From JBFWRK01 sp050248955 (lineage in GTDB: Bacteria; Actinomycetota; Acidimicrobiia; Acidimicrobiales; Ilumatobacteraceae), in the NCBI GenBank assembly GCA_050248955.1, contig JBFWRK010000011.1, positions 103,128 through 167,127 on the forward strand: a stretch of 64,000 bases of DNA, written 5' to 3'. Under the pieces are notes generated by a model. It saw only the letters and a list, made by a program, of their open reading frames with translations, did no database searches and had not been told where the DNA came from. Positions 17,197 to 24,977 of the stretch are shown here, piece by piece (the first letter of the stretch is position 1; each line of letters begins with the position of its first letter). Both the position numbers and the translations under genes were made by a program.

Positions 17197-17676
17197 TCAG
17201 CTCTGCTCCACCCGAAGGATCTTGACGCGGATCTCGGCGCCGGTCGGGGCGGCGTACGAGACCGTGGCGCCCTCGGCGGCGCCCATCAGCGCCTGGCCCA
17301 TGGGCGACCCGGGGGTGACGACGTCGAGCCCGGAGCGACGCTCCTCGACGGTGTCGACGAGGTAGCTCTCGGCCATGTCGTCGTCATCGCCCTCGAACAC
17401 GATCGTGGCGATGGAACCGATCCCGACCACGCCGTCGTCGACGCCGTCGACGACCTCCGCGTTCTCGAGGATCGCCGTGAGCTGGCGGATCCGGCCCTCC
17501 ATGTGGCCTTGATGATCCTTGGCCGCGTGGTAGTCGCCGTTCTCCGAGAGGTCGCCGAGCTCGCGGGCGCGCTCGATCGCATGGGCGATGTCGATCCGTC
17601 CGCGCGTGGTGAGGTCCTCGTGCTCGGCCTTCAGCCGCTCGAAGGCGGATCTGGAGAGCTTGTGGGTCTGCGCCAT
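17197..17676 (-). CDS. greA: transcription elongation factor GreA
   Basis: Rescues backtracked RNA polymerase by stimulating transcript cleavage. 159 aa, normal for the family. N-terminal coiled coil (about 1-75) with LSRSAFERLKAEHEDL, ARELGDLSENGDYHAAKD carrying the acidic tip residues (D and E of DLSENGDY), then the C-terminal FKBP-like domain with SPMGQALMGAAEGATVSYAAP. First gene of the four-gene minus-strand run; divergent from leuB with a 57-base gap. Confidence 0.96.
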   Translation of the reverse strand: MAQTHKLSRSAFERLKAEHEDLTTRGRIDIAHAIERARELGDLSENGDYHAAKDHQGHMEGRIRQLTAILENAEVVDGVDDGVVGIGSIATIVFEGDDDDMAESYLVDTVEERRSGLDVVTPGSPMGQALMGAAEGATVSYAAPTGAEIRVKILRVEQS

Positions 17677-17719
17677 GCCCTGAAAGGCTACCGGCTGGCC
17701 CCGGCTGGGCCGCCGTCGG

Positions 17720-17733
17720 TACCGTCCCTGGTC
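17720..17733 (+). promoter_or_regulatory. leaderless promoter of leuB
   Basis: TACCGT (17720-17725) sits 8 nt before the leuB ATG with no Shine-Dalgarno between, so transcription should begin at or next to the start codon. The same spacing recurs before many genes in this window. Confidence 0.55.
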
Positions 17734-18723
17734 ATGACGCACAGGATCGCCGTGATCGGCGGAGACGGCATCGGCCCCGAGGTGACCGCCGAGGCGGTGA
17801 AGGTGGTGCGCGCCGCTGGTGTCGCGATCGACGTGACCGACTTCGAGCTCGGCGGCCTCCGCTACCTCCGTGACGGCGAGATCCTCTCCGATGCCACGCT
17901 CGACGAGCTCCGCGGGTTCGATGCGATCCTCCTCGGCGCCGTCGGCACGCCGGAGGTGCCGCCCGGCGTGATCGAACGCGGGCTGCTCCTGAAGATGCGC
18001 TTCGAGCTCGACCTCTACATCAACCAGCGGCCCTTCGTCGGCGTCGCTCCCGGCCACTCGGCGCCGCACGAGTTCATCGTGATCCGCGAGAACACGGAGG
18101 GGCCGTACGTCGGCGAGGGAGGCGTGCTGCGGCGGGGCACCCCGAACGAGGTCGCCACGCAGGGGTCGGTCAACACCCGCATGGGCGTCGAGCGCTGCGT
18201 GCGGTACGCGTTCGAGCTCGCGTCCACCAGGCCGCGCCGACACCTCACGCTCGTCCACAAGACGAACGTGCTGACGTTCTCGGGCGACCTCTGGCAGCGC
18301 GCGTTCGACGAGGTCGCGACCGAGTTCCCCGACGTCGCCACCGCGTACAACCACGTCGACGCGGCCTGCATCTACTTCGTGCAGGACCCGCACCGCTACG
18401 ACGTGGTCGTGACGGACAACCTGTTCGGCGACATCCTCACCGACCTTGGCGGCGCGGTCAGCGGCGGCATCGGCCTCGCCTCCTCGGCGAACCTCAACCC
18501 GGCCCGGACCGGGCCGAGCCTGTTCGAGCCGGTGCACGGTTCCGCGCCCGACATCGTCGGCACCGGGAAGGCGAACCCGCGGGCGGCCATCCTCAGCGCG
18601 GCGCTGATGCTCGACTTCCTCGGCGAGTCTGCCGCCGCCGATCGGGTCCGGGCCGCCTGCGCCGATCCGGTCGAGGGAACGACGCGGGAGATCGGCGACG
18701 CGATCGCCGGCCGGCTGGGCTGA
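17734..18723 (+). CDS. leuB: 3-isopropylmalate dehydrogenase
   Basis: NAD-dependent oxidative decarboxylation of 3-isopropylmalate (leucine) and, with citramalate synthase, of 3-methylmalate (isoleucine). 329 aa, the short actinobacterial form. GGDGIGPEVTAEAVKV near residue 10, LLLKMRFELDLYINQRPF with substrate-binding Arg residues, VIRENTEGPYVGEGG, HKTNVLTFSGDLW with catalytic Lys, DAACIYFVQDP, VTDNLFGDILTDLGGAVSGGIG with metal Asp residues, and FEPVHGSAPDIVGTGKANP for NAD. Leaderless start preferred. Its stop codon begins a 21-bp tandem repeat. Confidence 0.95.
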   Translation: MTHRIAVIGGDGIGPEVTAEAVKVVRAAGVAIDVTDFELGGLRYLRDGEILSDATLDELRGFDAILLGAVGTPEVPPGVIERGLLLKMRFELDLYINQRPFVGVAPGHSAPHEFIVIRENTEGPYVGEGGVLRRGTPNEVATQGSVNTRMGVERCVRYAFELASTRPRRHLTLVHKTNVLTFSGDLWQRAFDEVATEFPDVATAYNHVDAACIYFVQDPHRYDVVVTDNLFGDILTDLGGAVSGGIGLASSANLNPARTGPSLFEPVHGSAPDIVGTGKANPRAAILSAALMLDFLGESAAADRVRAACADPVEGTTREIGDAIAGRLG

Positions 18724-18794
18724 TCCGAGGGCAGCGGGAGCTGATCCGAGGGCAGCGGGAGCTGATCCGAGGGCAGCGGGAGCTGATCCGGGCC
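18721..18794. repeat. 21-bp tandem repeat at the leuB stop codon
   Basis: Three exact 21-bp units (starting 18721, 18742, 18763), each TGATCCGAGGGCAGCGGGAGC, then a fourth partial TGATCCG. The first TGA is the leuB stop itself, and since 21 is a multiple of three every unit restates an in-frame stop. It lies in the leader of ilvE. Confidence 0.85.
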
Positions 18795-18887
18795 GACCCG
18801 GCTCGCTCCCGAGCGGCGTTGCGTGTGCCCGAGCGGGCATCGCGCAGTAGCGTTCTGGCGCTCGGCGAACGACCTCGAGGGAAGACC

Positions 18888-19805
18888 ATGCCCATCACAC
18901 CCACCCCGAAGATCTGGATGAACGGCGATCTCGTCGATTGGGAGAACGCCCGCATCCACGTGCTGACCCACACCCTCCACTACGGCACCGGGGTGTTCGA
19001 GGGGATCCGCGCCTACGAAACGCCGCAGGGGCCGGCCGTGTTCCGCCTCACCGAGCACATCGAGCGGCTCTTCAACAGCGCCAAGATCGTCGGGATGGAG
19101 ATCCCCTACACGGTGGACGAGCTCGTCCAGGCCACGAAGGACACCGTCGCGTCGACCGGTCTCTCGTCCTGCTACGTGCGCCCGATCGCGTACTACGGGT
19201 ACGGCGAGATGGGCCTCAACACGCTGCCGTGCTCGGTCGACGTCTCGATCGCCTGCTGGCCGTGGGGTGCCTACCTCGGCGACGACGCGGTCGAGAAGGG
19301 CGTCAGGATGAAGATCTCCTCCTGGACCCGACACGACCACAACACGATGCCGCCTGCGTCGAAGACCACGGGCAACTACGTGAACTCGTCCTTGGCGAAG
19401 GTCGAGGCGCTCAAGGCCGGCTACGACGAGGCGATCATGCTCGCCCAGAACGGTCTCGTCGCCGAGTGCACCGGCGAGAACATCTTCGTCGCCCGTCACG
19501 GCATCCTCCTCACACCGCCGCTGTCGGCCGGAGCGCTCGAAGGCATCACCCAGAGCTCGGTGATGACGATCGCCCGAGACCTCGGCTTCGACGTGCGGGT
19601 GGACAACATCGCCCGGAGCGATCTCTACGTCGCGGAGGAGATCTTCGTGTGCGGTACCGCCGCCGAGGTCAGCTCGGTGAACTCGGTCGACGACCGCAGC
19701 GTGCCGTGCCCCGGGCCGATGACACGGGCGATCGCCGAGGTCTACCTCCGCGCCGTCACCGGCCAGGAGGACAAGTACAAGGACTGGTGCGAGCTCGCCA
19801 CCTGA
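18888..19805 (+). CDS. ilvE: branched-chain amino acid aminotransferase
   Basis: PLP-dependent class IV aminotransferase making Leu, Ile and Val from their 2-oxoacids. 305 aa. Motifs: HYGTGVFEGIRAYET near residue 30, RLTEHIERLFNSAKI, YVRPIAYYGYGEMGLN, the PLP lysine in PPASKTTGNYVNS (about residue 160), GENIFVARHGILLTPP, LEGITQSSVMTIARDLG and EEIFVCGTAAEVSSV. ATG preceded by CGAGGGAAG as ribosome site, and a -10-like TAGCGT further up (about 18848), so unlike leuB it has a leader. It belongs to the group of leuCD, leuB, ilvE and cimA genes lying within 16 kb. Confidence 0.95.
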   Translation: MPITPTPKIWMNGDLVDWENARIHVLTHTLHYGTGVFEGIRAYETPQGPAVFRLTEHIERLFNSAKIVGMEIPYTVDELVQATKDTVASTGLSSCYVRPIAYYGYGEMGLNTLPCSVDVSIACWPWGAYLGDDAVEKGVRMKISSWTRHDHNTMPPASKTTGNYVNSSLAKVEALKAGYDEAIMLAQNGLVAECTGENIFVARHGILLTPPLSAGALEGITQSSVMTIARDLGFDVRVDNIARSDLYVAEEIFVCGTAAEVSSVNSVDDRSVPCPGPMTRAIAEVYLRAVTGQEDKYKDWCELAT

Positions 19806-19845
19806 GGTCTCGGTCAGCTCGACCGTCCCGGTCAGCCGGTCTCGG

Positions 19846-20100
19846 TCAGAACGTCAGCAGCTCGTACTCGGCACCGCAGCGGCGGTAGACGTGTGCGGCG
19901 CGCCGGTCCAGGCTCAGCAACGTCGCGCTGTGGTGTGCGGCCGTGATGGCGATCAGGCCGTCGTACGCGGCGCCACCGGCGACGCCGCGCTCGGCCAGCA
20001 GACCGGGCAGCTGCGTCGCCTGCGCGGCCGGCAGCGCGAGCGGTGCGCCCGGCAGGCCGGCGCTGAGCACTTCGGCGGCGAGCTCGGGCTCGACGCGGTA
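19846..20100 (-). pseudogene. remnant of a PIN-domain (VapC-like) toxin gene
   Basis: An 84-codon open stretch ending in a normal PIN-domain C-terminus: AAYDGLIAITAAHHSATLLSLDRRAAHVYRRCG, with the two late acidic residues (AYD and SLD) of the PIN quartet. The N-terminal half with the first Asp and Glu is missing; directly upstream in frame is a TAG stop, and the DNA beyond is the cimA promoter region. No antitoxin gene is adjacent. A dead remnant is the simplest reading; a GTG inside could express a short fragment. Confidence 0.55.
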
Positions 20101-20165
20101 CTACCACGAGCACGTCGACCGTCCGCACTGCGGGTCGTTCCTCGTCGCTGCTATCGTTTCCATTC

Positions 20166-20204
20166 GTGACGACTCAGCTGCTCGCCGGGATCATCATTCC
20201 GTAG
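20166..20204 (+). CDS. leader peptide with Ile-Ile-Ile, cimA attenuator
   Basis: Encodes MTTQLLAGIIIP: two adjacent Leu codons and three adjacent Ile codons (ATC ATC ATT, 20190-20198) just before the TAG stop. Starts at GTG with no Shine-Dalgarno, 8 nt behind TATCGT, consistent with leaderless translation from the transcript's first base. A run of regulatory codons ahead of a stop and a terminator hairpin is the signature of an amino-acid attenuator. Isoleucine is the end product of the citramalate route, so the codons match the downstream gene. Confidence 0.72.
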   Translation: MTTQLLAGIIIP

Positions 20205-20230
20205 CGCACGTGGATCGCACGTGCGCTCGA

Positions 20231-20255
20231 AGCCGCCCCTCCGGGCGGCTTTTTC
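20231..20255 (+). terminator. intrinsic terminator within the cimA leader
   Basis: Perfect 8-bp GC-rich stem AGCCGCCC/GGGCGGCT with a CTCC loop, followed directly by T-rich TTTTCATTT. It lies 24 nt before the cimA start codon in the same direction, so it can only be a regulated terminator of the leader transcript. Few other T-tailed hairpins are seen in this high-GC window. Confidence 0.85.
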
Positions 20256-20278
20256 ATTTCTCCGAAAGGGACCACGCC

Positions 20279-21859
20279 ATGACGAACGAGCGGATCGAGA
20301 TCTTCGACACCACGCTTCGCGACGGCCTCCAGGTGGAGGGCGTCTCGGCGACGGTCGAGGACAAGCTGCGGATCGCGGAGCAACTCGACGCGCTGGGTGT
20401 GGCGTACATCGAGGGCGGGTGGCCGGGAGCGAACCCGAAGGACATCGAGTTCTTCCATCGTGCCGGCACCGAGCTGCAGCTCGCGACATCGACCCTGGTC
20501 GCGTTCGGCTCGACCCGTCGGCCGAAGGGGAAGGTCGACGACGACGCGACCCTCCGCAACCTGATCGAGGCGAACACCGCGGCGGTCTGCATCGTCGCGA
20601 AGAGCTGGGACTACCACGTGCTGAACGCGCTGAACACGACGCTCGACGAGGGCGAGGCGATGATCGCCGACTCCGTCGAGTTCCTCGCCGCGCAGGGCCG
20701 CCGTGTGATGGTCGACGCCGAGCACTTCTTCGACGGTTACAAGCACAATCCCGAGTTCGCGATGCGAGCGCTCGAAGCTGCAGCCGTGAAGGGCGCCAGT
20801 CATCTCGTGCTGTGCGACACGAACGGCGGCTCGCTCCCGCACGAGGTCGAAGCGATCGTCGCGTCCGTGAAGGCGCACTTTCGTGATGACGTCGTGATCG
20901 CGATCCACTGCCACGACGACACCGGCTGCGCCGTCGCCAACGCCATGGCTGCGGTACGGGCCGGCGCGCGCCAGGTCCAGGGCTGCATGAACGGCCTGGG
21001 CGAGCGGACCGGCAACACGAACCTCACCACCGTCATCCCGAACCTCCAGCTCAAGATGGGCTTCGACGTGCTCCCCGAAGGGCGTCTCGAGCGGCTCACG
21101 TCCGTCAGCCACCACATCGCCGAGCTGCTCAACCGACCGCTCAACCCGCAGGCGCCGTACGTCGGCGCGTCGGCGTTCGCGCACAAGGCCGGCCTCCACG
21201 TCAGCGCGATCGCCCGGGCGAAGGATGCGTACGAGCACGTCGTGCCCGAGCTCGTCGGCAACGGCACCCGGTTCGTCGTGTCCGAGATGGCGGGCAAGGC
21301 GACGATCAACATGAAGGCCGACGAGCTCGGTCTGCCGCTCGACGGACCGGCCGTGAACCATGTGATCGACGAGCTCAAGCGGCTCGAGCACGAGGGCTAC
21401 CACTTCGAGGCGGCCGACGCGTCGCTGGAGCTGCTGATGCGCAAGGCGGCCGGGTGGAAGCAGGAATACTTCTCGATCGAGTCGATGCGGGTGATCACCG
21501 ACGAGCTCCCGAGCGGCGACTTCACCACCGAGGCGACCGTCAAGGTGTGGGTCGGCGATCAACGCTCGGTGCACACCGCCGAGGGCAACGGTCCGGTCAA
21601 CGCGATCGACACCGCGCTGCGCGCCGCGCTGGCGCCGCACTACCCGCTGCTCGGGCGTGTCCACCTGACCGACTACAAGGTGCGCATCCTCGACGGTGCG
21701 ACGGCGACAGGCGCTGTGACGCGCGTGTTGATCGACGCGACGAACGGCGAGCGGTCGTGGACGACGATCGGGGTCAGCAGCAACATCATCGAGGCGTCGT
21801 GGCAGGCGCTGTTCGACCTCATCGTGTTCGGGCTGCTCCACGCACCCGACGTGGAGTAG
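20279..21859 (+). CDS. cimA: (R)-citramalate synthase
   Basis: Condenses pyruvate and acetyl-CoA to (R)-citramalate, the first step of the threonine-independent isoleucine route. 526 aa, LeuA/HMGL superfamily. N-terminal TIM barrel with IFDTTLRDGLQVEGVSAT at residue 6, YIEGGWPGANPKDIEFF (typical of CimA rather than LeuA), the metal HxH in AIHCHDDTGCAVANA and QGCMNGLGERTGNTNL; C-terminal regulatory LeuA-dimer domain from about residue 400 (GNGPVNAIDTALRAAL), expected to bind Ile. ATG preceded by GAAAGGG. Expression is probably set by the Ile-codon attenuator immediately upstream. Confidence 0.92.
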   Translation: MTNERIEIFDTTLRDGLQVEGVSATVEDKLRIAEQLDALGVAYIEGGWPGANPKDIEFFHRAGTELQLATSTLVAFGSTRRPKGKVDDDATLRNLIEANTAAVCIVAKSWDYHVLNALNTTLDEGEAMIADSVEFLAAQGRRVMVDAEHFFDGYKHNPEFAMRALEAAAVKGASHLVLCDTNGGSLPHEVEAIVASVKAHFRDDVVIAIHCHDDTGCAVANAMAAVRAGARQVQGCMNGLGERTGNTNLTTVIPNLQLKMGFDVLPEGRLERLTSVSHHIAELLNRPLNPQAPYVGASAFAHKAGLHVSAIARAKDAYEHVVPELVGNGTRFVVSEMAGKATINMKADELGLPLDGPAVNHVIDELKRLEHEGYHFEAADASLELLMRKAAGWKQEYFSIESMRVITDELPSGDFTTEATVKVWVGDQRSVHTAEGNGPVNAIDTALRAALAPHYPLLGRVHLTDYKVRILDGATATGAVTRVLIDATNGERSWTTIGVSSNIIEASWQALFDLIVFGLLHAPDVE

Positions 21860-21871
21860 AACTGAAGCGCT

Positions 21872-22396
21872 ATGGCAGCCCCCCAGTTCGTGCCCAGCGA
21901 CGCGATCGACCGGTCGCGCTCGTACTCGTCGCCCGACCACGTTCCCGACCGATGGATGTGGGACCGCCCCGGCGAGCTCCGTGGTCGCCAGCCGAAGGGC
22001 AATCAGCTCGGGTACCAGGGACCTGACCAGGGATACGGGCTGCTGCTCGCCGAGCGGTTCCACGAGAAGCTCTGGCCGCAGACCGGGGAGTCGGTCGAGG
22101 ATGCCGTGCGCGGCTGCCTCGGCGTCGCGCTGCGACGGGCGTCGATGTACGGGCGGGCGCCGGTGATCCACGACTTCACGATCGCCTACACGGTGTGGGG
22201 CTGGTTCGACCCGGGCCCGCCCGACGCACTCGTCGAGATCCGCCGCCGGATGTTCGCCGGCGTCGCCAACATCGCGCACCACTACGTCGAGGCCCGGGCG
22301 ATCGCCGACCAGGTCCCCGAGGCGACGTTGCGGATGTCGCCGAAGCAGGTGACCGAGGCCTACCCCGACCGTTGGCGCGAGCTCCTCGGCTGCTGA
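21872..22396 (+). CDS. hypothetical protein (174 aa)
   Basis: Not recognised. Starts 12 bases after cimA, possibly co-transcribed. The N-terminal third is Pro/Arg/Gly-rich and looks extended (DHVPDRWMWDRPGELRGRQPKG region); the rest is helical and soluble: LLLAERFHEKLWPQTGESVEDAV, HDFTIAYTVWGWFDPGPPDALVE, MFAGVANIAHHYVEAR. No catalytic motif, signal peptide or membrane span. Strong GC3 bias and a well-formed hydrophobic pattern support a real gene. Confidence 0.72.
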   Translation: MAAPQFVPSDAIDRSRSYSSPDHVPDRWMWDRPGELRGRQPKGNQLGYQGPDQGYGLLLAERFHEKLWPQTGESVEDAVRGCLGVALRRASMYGRAPVIHDFTIAYTVWGWFDPGPPDALVEIRRRMFAGVANIAHHYVEARAIADQVPEATLRMSPKQVTEAYPDRWRELLGC

Positions 22397-22472
22397 GCTC
22401 GCGCTCCTGATCACGGCAGATCAACGCCCCGTTGATCCTGCGTGAACACGACACCGGCGGTACCGTCGAAAC

Positions 22473-23603
22473 GTGGTTGACCGGACCGTCGATGTCGTCG
22501 TGATCGGAGGCGGGATCGCCGGCGTGTCCGCAGCGTGCGAGCTGGCGGAGACCGGCATGTCGGTGCTCCTCGTCGAGCAGGAGCAGCAGCTCGCCCACCA
22601 CACGACGGGGCGATCGGCGGCGATCTTCCTCGAGAGCTACGGCCCGCCTGCCGTCCAGGCACTGACGAAGTCGAGCCGCGCGAATTACGACGACGCCCCG
22701 TCACGGTTCGACACGCCGCTGCTCCTGCATCCGCGCGGTGCGCTGTGGGTCGCACCACCCGATCAGCTCGACGACCTCGAGGCGATGCTCGCCACGACGC
22801 CGACGCTCGAGCGGATCGACGTGGACGAGGTGCTCCGCCTGTCGCCGGTCGTCAGACCGGAGGTGGTCGCTGCTGCCGGCGTGGAGCGTGACGCGGCTGA
22901 GATCGACGTGCTCGGCCTGCACCAGGGATACGTCCGCGGTCTCGGCAGTGCCGGCGGGACGATCGAACGGTGGTGGGCCGTGTCGGAGATCGATCGCGCC
23001 GCGACCGGGTTCGTCGTGCGCTCGTCGTCCGGCCGCGAGGTCGCGTGCGGTGCGGTCGTCAACGCGAGCGGGGCGTGGGGCGATGTCGTCGGCGCGCTCG
23101 CCGGTGCCGAGCCGATCGGGCTGGAGCCGAAGCGGCGCACGATCGCGATCTGCCCGACGAAGGTCGCGCTCGACCCGACGGGACCGCTCGTCGGCGACGT
23201 CGACCACGGCTACTACTGGAAGGCCGAGGGGCCGAACGTCCTGTGCTCGCCTGCCGACGAGCACCCGAGCGATCCGTGCGATGCGCGGCCGGAGGAGCTC
23301 GACGTCGCGCTCGCCATCGAGCGGGTCAACGAGACGACGATCCTCGACCTGCGCTCCGTGCAGGCATCTTGGGCGGGGCTGAGGACGTTCGCCGCCGATC
23401 GGGTGCCGGTGTGCGGCGAGGACGCGGACGTTCCCGGGTTCTGGTGGCTCGTCGGGCAGGGCGGATATGGCATCCAGACCGCGCCCGCGATGGCTCGGTC
23501 GCTCGCCGGGCTGCTCCGGCACGGCGTGCTCCCCGACGACGTGCTCGGCGCCGGCGTCGCGCCGGGCGATCTTTCGCCCCGGCGGTTCCGTGGGCCACAC
23601 TGA
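22473..23603 (+). CDS. FAD-dependent oxidoreductase, DAO family
   Basis: D-amino-acid-oxidase/glycine-oxidase superfamily flavoenzyme, 376 aa, oxidising an amine or amino acid. Dinucleotide-binding VVVIGGGIAGVSAACELAE at residue 5, the HHTTGRSAAIF flavin loop, VVNASGAWGD in the middle, YYWKAEGPNVLC, and the C-terminal WAGLRTFAADRVPVCGED with GFWWLVGQGGYGIQTAPAM closing the FAD site. GTG start lies 6 nt behind TACCGT (22461-22466), so leaderless. Four bases separate it from the acyl-CoA dehydrogenase. Substrate unknown; a secondary amine or imino acid is plausible. Confidence 0.88.
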   Translation: MVDRTVDVVVIGGGIAGVSAACELAETGMSVLLVEQEQQLAHHTTGRSAAIFLESYGPPAVQALTKSSRANYDDAPSRFDTPLLLHPRGALWVAPPDQLDDLEAMLATTPTLERIDVDEVLRLSPVVRPEVVAAAGVERDAAEIDVLGLHQGYVRGLGSAGGTIERWWAVSEIDRAATGFVVRSSSGREVACGAVVNASGAWGDVVGALAGAEPIGLEPKRRTIAICPTKVALDPTGPLVGDVDHGYYWKAEGPNVLCSPADEHPSDPCDARPEELDVALAIERVNETTILDLRSVQASWAGLRTFAADRVPVCGEDADVPGFWWLVGQGGYGIQTAPAMARSLAGLLRHGVLPDDVLGAGVAPGDLSPRRFRGPH

Positions 23604-23607
23604 ACCC

Positions 23608-24753
23608 ATGACCCAGCCGATGACCCTGACCGAAGAGCAGCGGGAGTTCCGGGCGGTCGTGCGCCAGTTCGCCGAGGACAAGCTCGCCCCGCTCGCCGCC
23701 GATGCGGACGAGCGCGAGGAGTACTCGTGGCCGAGCTTCGAGGCGTTGAAGGCGATGGAGCTCACTGCTCTGTCCTTCCCGGTCGAGTACGGGGGGAGCG
23801 GGGCGGACCTCGTCACCCAGGCGATCGTCGCCGAGGAGCTCGCCCGTGTGGACGCATCGGCGAGCCTGATGTTCCTCATCTCGAAGCTCGGCATGCTGCC
23901 GGTGATCAACTTCGGGAGCGACGAGCTGAAGTCGAAGTACCTCCCTCGCGTCGCGGCGGGTGACAGTCAGGTCTGCTACGCGCTGTCCGAGCCGGACGCC
24001 GGCAGCGACGTGGCGTCGATGACCACGAAGGCGGTGCGCGACGGCGACGATTGGCTGCTCTCCGGCACGAAGTGCTGGATCACGAACGGCGGCATCTCCG
24101 ACCTCTACACCGTGTTCGCCCGCACGTCGCCCGATCGCCACAAGGGGATCACGGCGTTCCTGGTCGAGGCGGAGTGGGGCGTGCAGATCGCGAAGCTCGA
24201 GCACAAGCTGGGCATCCGCTCGAGCCCGACCGCGCAGATCACGTTCGACGCGGTCCGAATCCCCGATGCGAACCGGATCGGCGAGATCGGCGAGGGCTTC
24301 ACTGCGGCGATGCACACGCTCGATCGGTCCCGCCCGACGATCGGCGCGCAGGCGCTCGGCATCGCCCAGGGTGCACTCGACTACGCGATCGCCTACATGA
24401 AGGAGCGGCGCACGTTCGGCCGTCCGCTCGCCGACAACCAAGGCCTGCAATGGATGGTCGCCGACATGGCGATGCAGATCGAAGCCGCTCGCGGCCTGAT
24501 CTACCGGGCGTGCGCGACCGCCGACGAGGGCGATCCGCACGGCGAGCTCGGCATGCTCGGCGCGATGGCGAAGGCGTTCGCTTCGGATGTGGCGATGAAG
24601 GTCACGACCGATGCCGTGCAGCTCCTCGGCGGGTACGGCTACACGCGCGAGTTCCCCGTCGAGCGAATGATGCGCGACGCCAAGATCACCCAGATCTACG
24701 AAGGCACGAACCAGATCCAGAGGATGGTGATCGCCAAGAAGCTCTTCGCCTGA
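23608..24753 (+). CDS. acyl-CoA dehydrogenase
   Basis: FAD-dependent alpha,beta-dehydrogenation of an acyl-CoA; 381 aa. LTEEQREFRAVVRQFAEDKLAPLA at the N-terminus, YALSEPDAGSDVASMTTKA (FAD contacts), KCWITNGG, LGIRSSPTAQITFDAVRIP, RRTFGRPLADNQGLQWMVADM and the C-terminal QLLGGYGYTREFPVERMMRD with catalytic Glu in QIYEGTNQIQR, as in short/branched-chain members. Start is supported both by close spacing to the previous gene and by CACACT 6 nt upstream. The electron acceptor (ETF) is not encoded nearby. Confidence 0.95.
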   Translation: MTQPMTLTEEQREFRAVVRQFAEDKLAPLAADADEREEYSWPSFEALKAMELTALSFPVEYGGSGADLVTQAIVAEELARVDASASLMFLISKLGMLPVINFGSDELKSKYLPRVAAGDSQVCYALSEPDAGSDVASMTTKAVRDGDDWLLSGTKCWITNGGISDLYTVFARTSPDRHKGITAFLVEAEWGVQIAKLEHKLGIRSSPTAQITFDAVRIPDANRIGEIGEGFTAAMHTLDRSRPTIGAQALGIAQGALDYAIAYMKERRTFGRPLADNQGLQWMVADMAMQIEAARGLIYRACATADEGDPHGELGMLGAMAKAFASDVAMKVTTDAVQLLGGYGYTREFPVERMMRDAKITQIYEGTNQIQRMVIAKKLFA

Positions 24754-24755
24754 CC

Positions 24756-24870
24756 GCCGGTTCTCTGTCGAGCACCGACGCCCCGCCGGTTCTCCGTCGA
24801 GAACCGATGCCCCGCCGGTTCTCTGTCGAGAACCGACGCCCCGCCGGTTCTCTGCCGGCAACCGGACACG
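24756..24870. repeat. 29-bp tandem palindromic repeat
   Basis: Three full 29-bp units (24756, 24785, 24814) and a diverged fourth (24843). Units 2 and 3 contain the dyad GGTTCTC-N4-GAGAACC, separated by CGA(C/T)GCCCC. GAGCAGAGAACCG at 24914-24926 closes the cluster, linking it to the TTCTCTGCTC family. Units abut without unique spacers, so it is not CRISPR. It lies just after the acyl-CoA dehydrogenase stop and before a convergent methyltransferase gene, where it may act as a bidirectional terminator. Confidence 0.85.
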
Positions 24871-24977
24871 CCGTGTCCCGAAGCTGGCAGAGATGCTCGG
24901 TGGAGCCGGAATCGAGCAGAGAACCGCACAGGGCGTCCATGACGCGCAACACCTAGGGGTTCAGGTTCGTGTGTTGC

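Larger units (their letters stand above)
20152..20278 (+). promoter_or_regulatory. isoleucine attenuator leader of cimA
   Basis: Ordered parts: a -10-like TATCGT (20152-20157); a 12-codon leader ORF starting GTG 8 nt later (20166-20204); hairpin 1, AGCGCACGT/ACGTGCGCT (20203-20211 with 20219-20227), whose first arm overlaps the leader stop; hairpin 2, AGCCGCCC-CTCC-GGGCGGCT (20231-20250) followed by TTTTC; then cimA at 20279. The 3' arm of hairpin 1 can pair weakly (GCGCT with AGCCGC, one bulge) with the terminator's 5' arm. This fits classical ribosome-mediated attenuation responding to isoleucine: stalling on the Ile codons would cover the first arm of hairpin 1. The antiterminator is short, so that step is the least sure. 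Confidence 0.75.

Noticed and set aside
18795..18887. An attenuator for ilvE like that of cimA
   Set aside because: No short frame with Leu, Ile or Val codon runs and no terminator hairpin with a T-tract; the gene has an ordinary Shine-Dalgarno.
24756..24870. 29-bp repeats as a CRISPR array
   Set aside because: Units abut directly with no unique spacers and no cas genes occur in the window.
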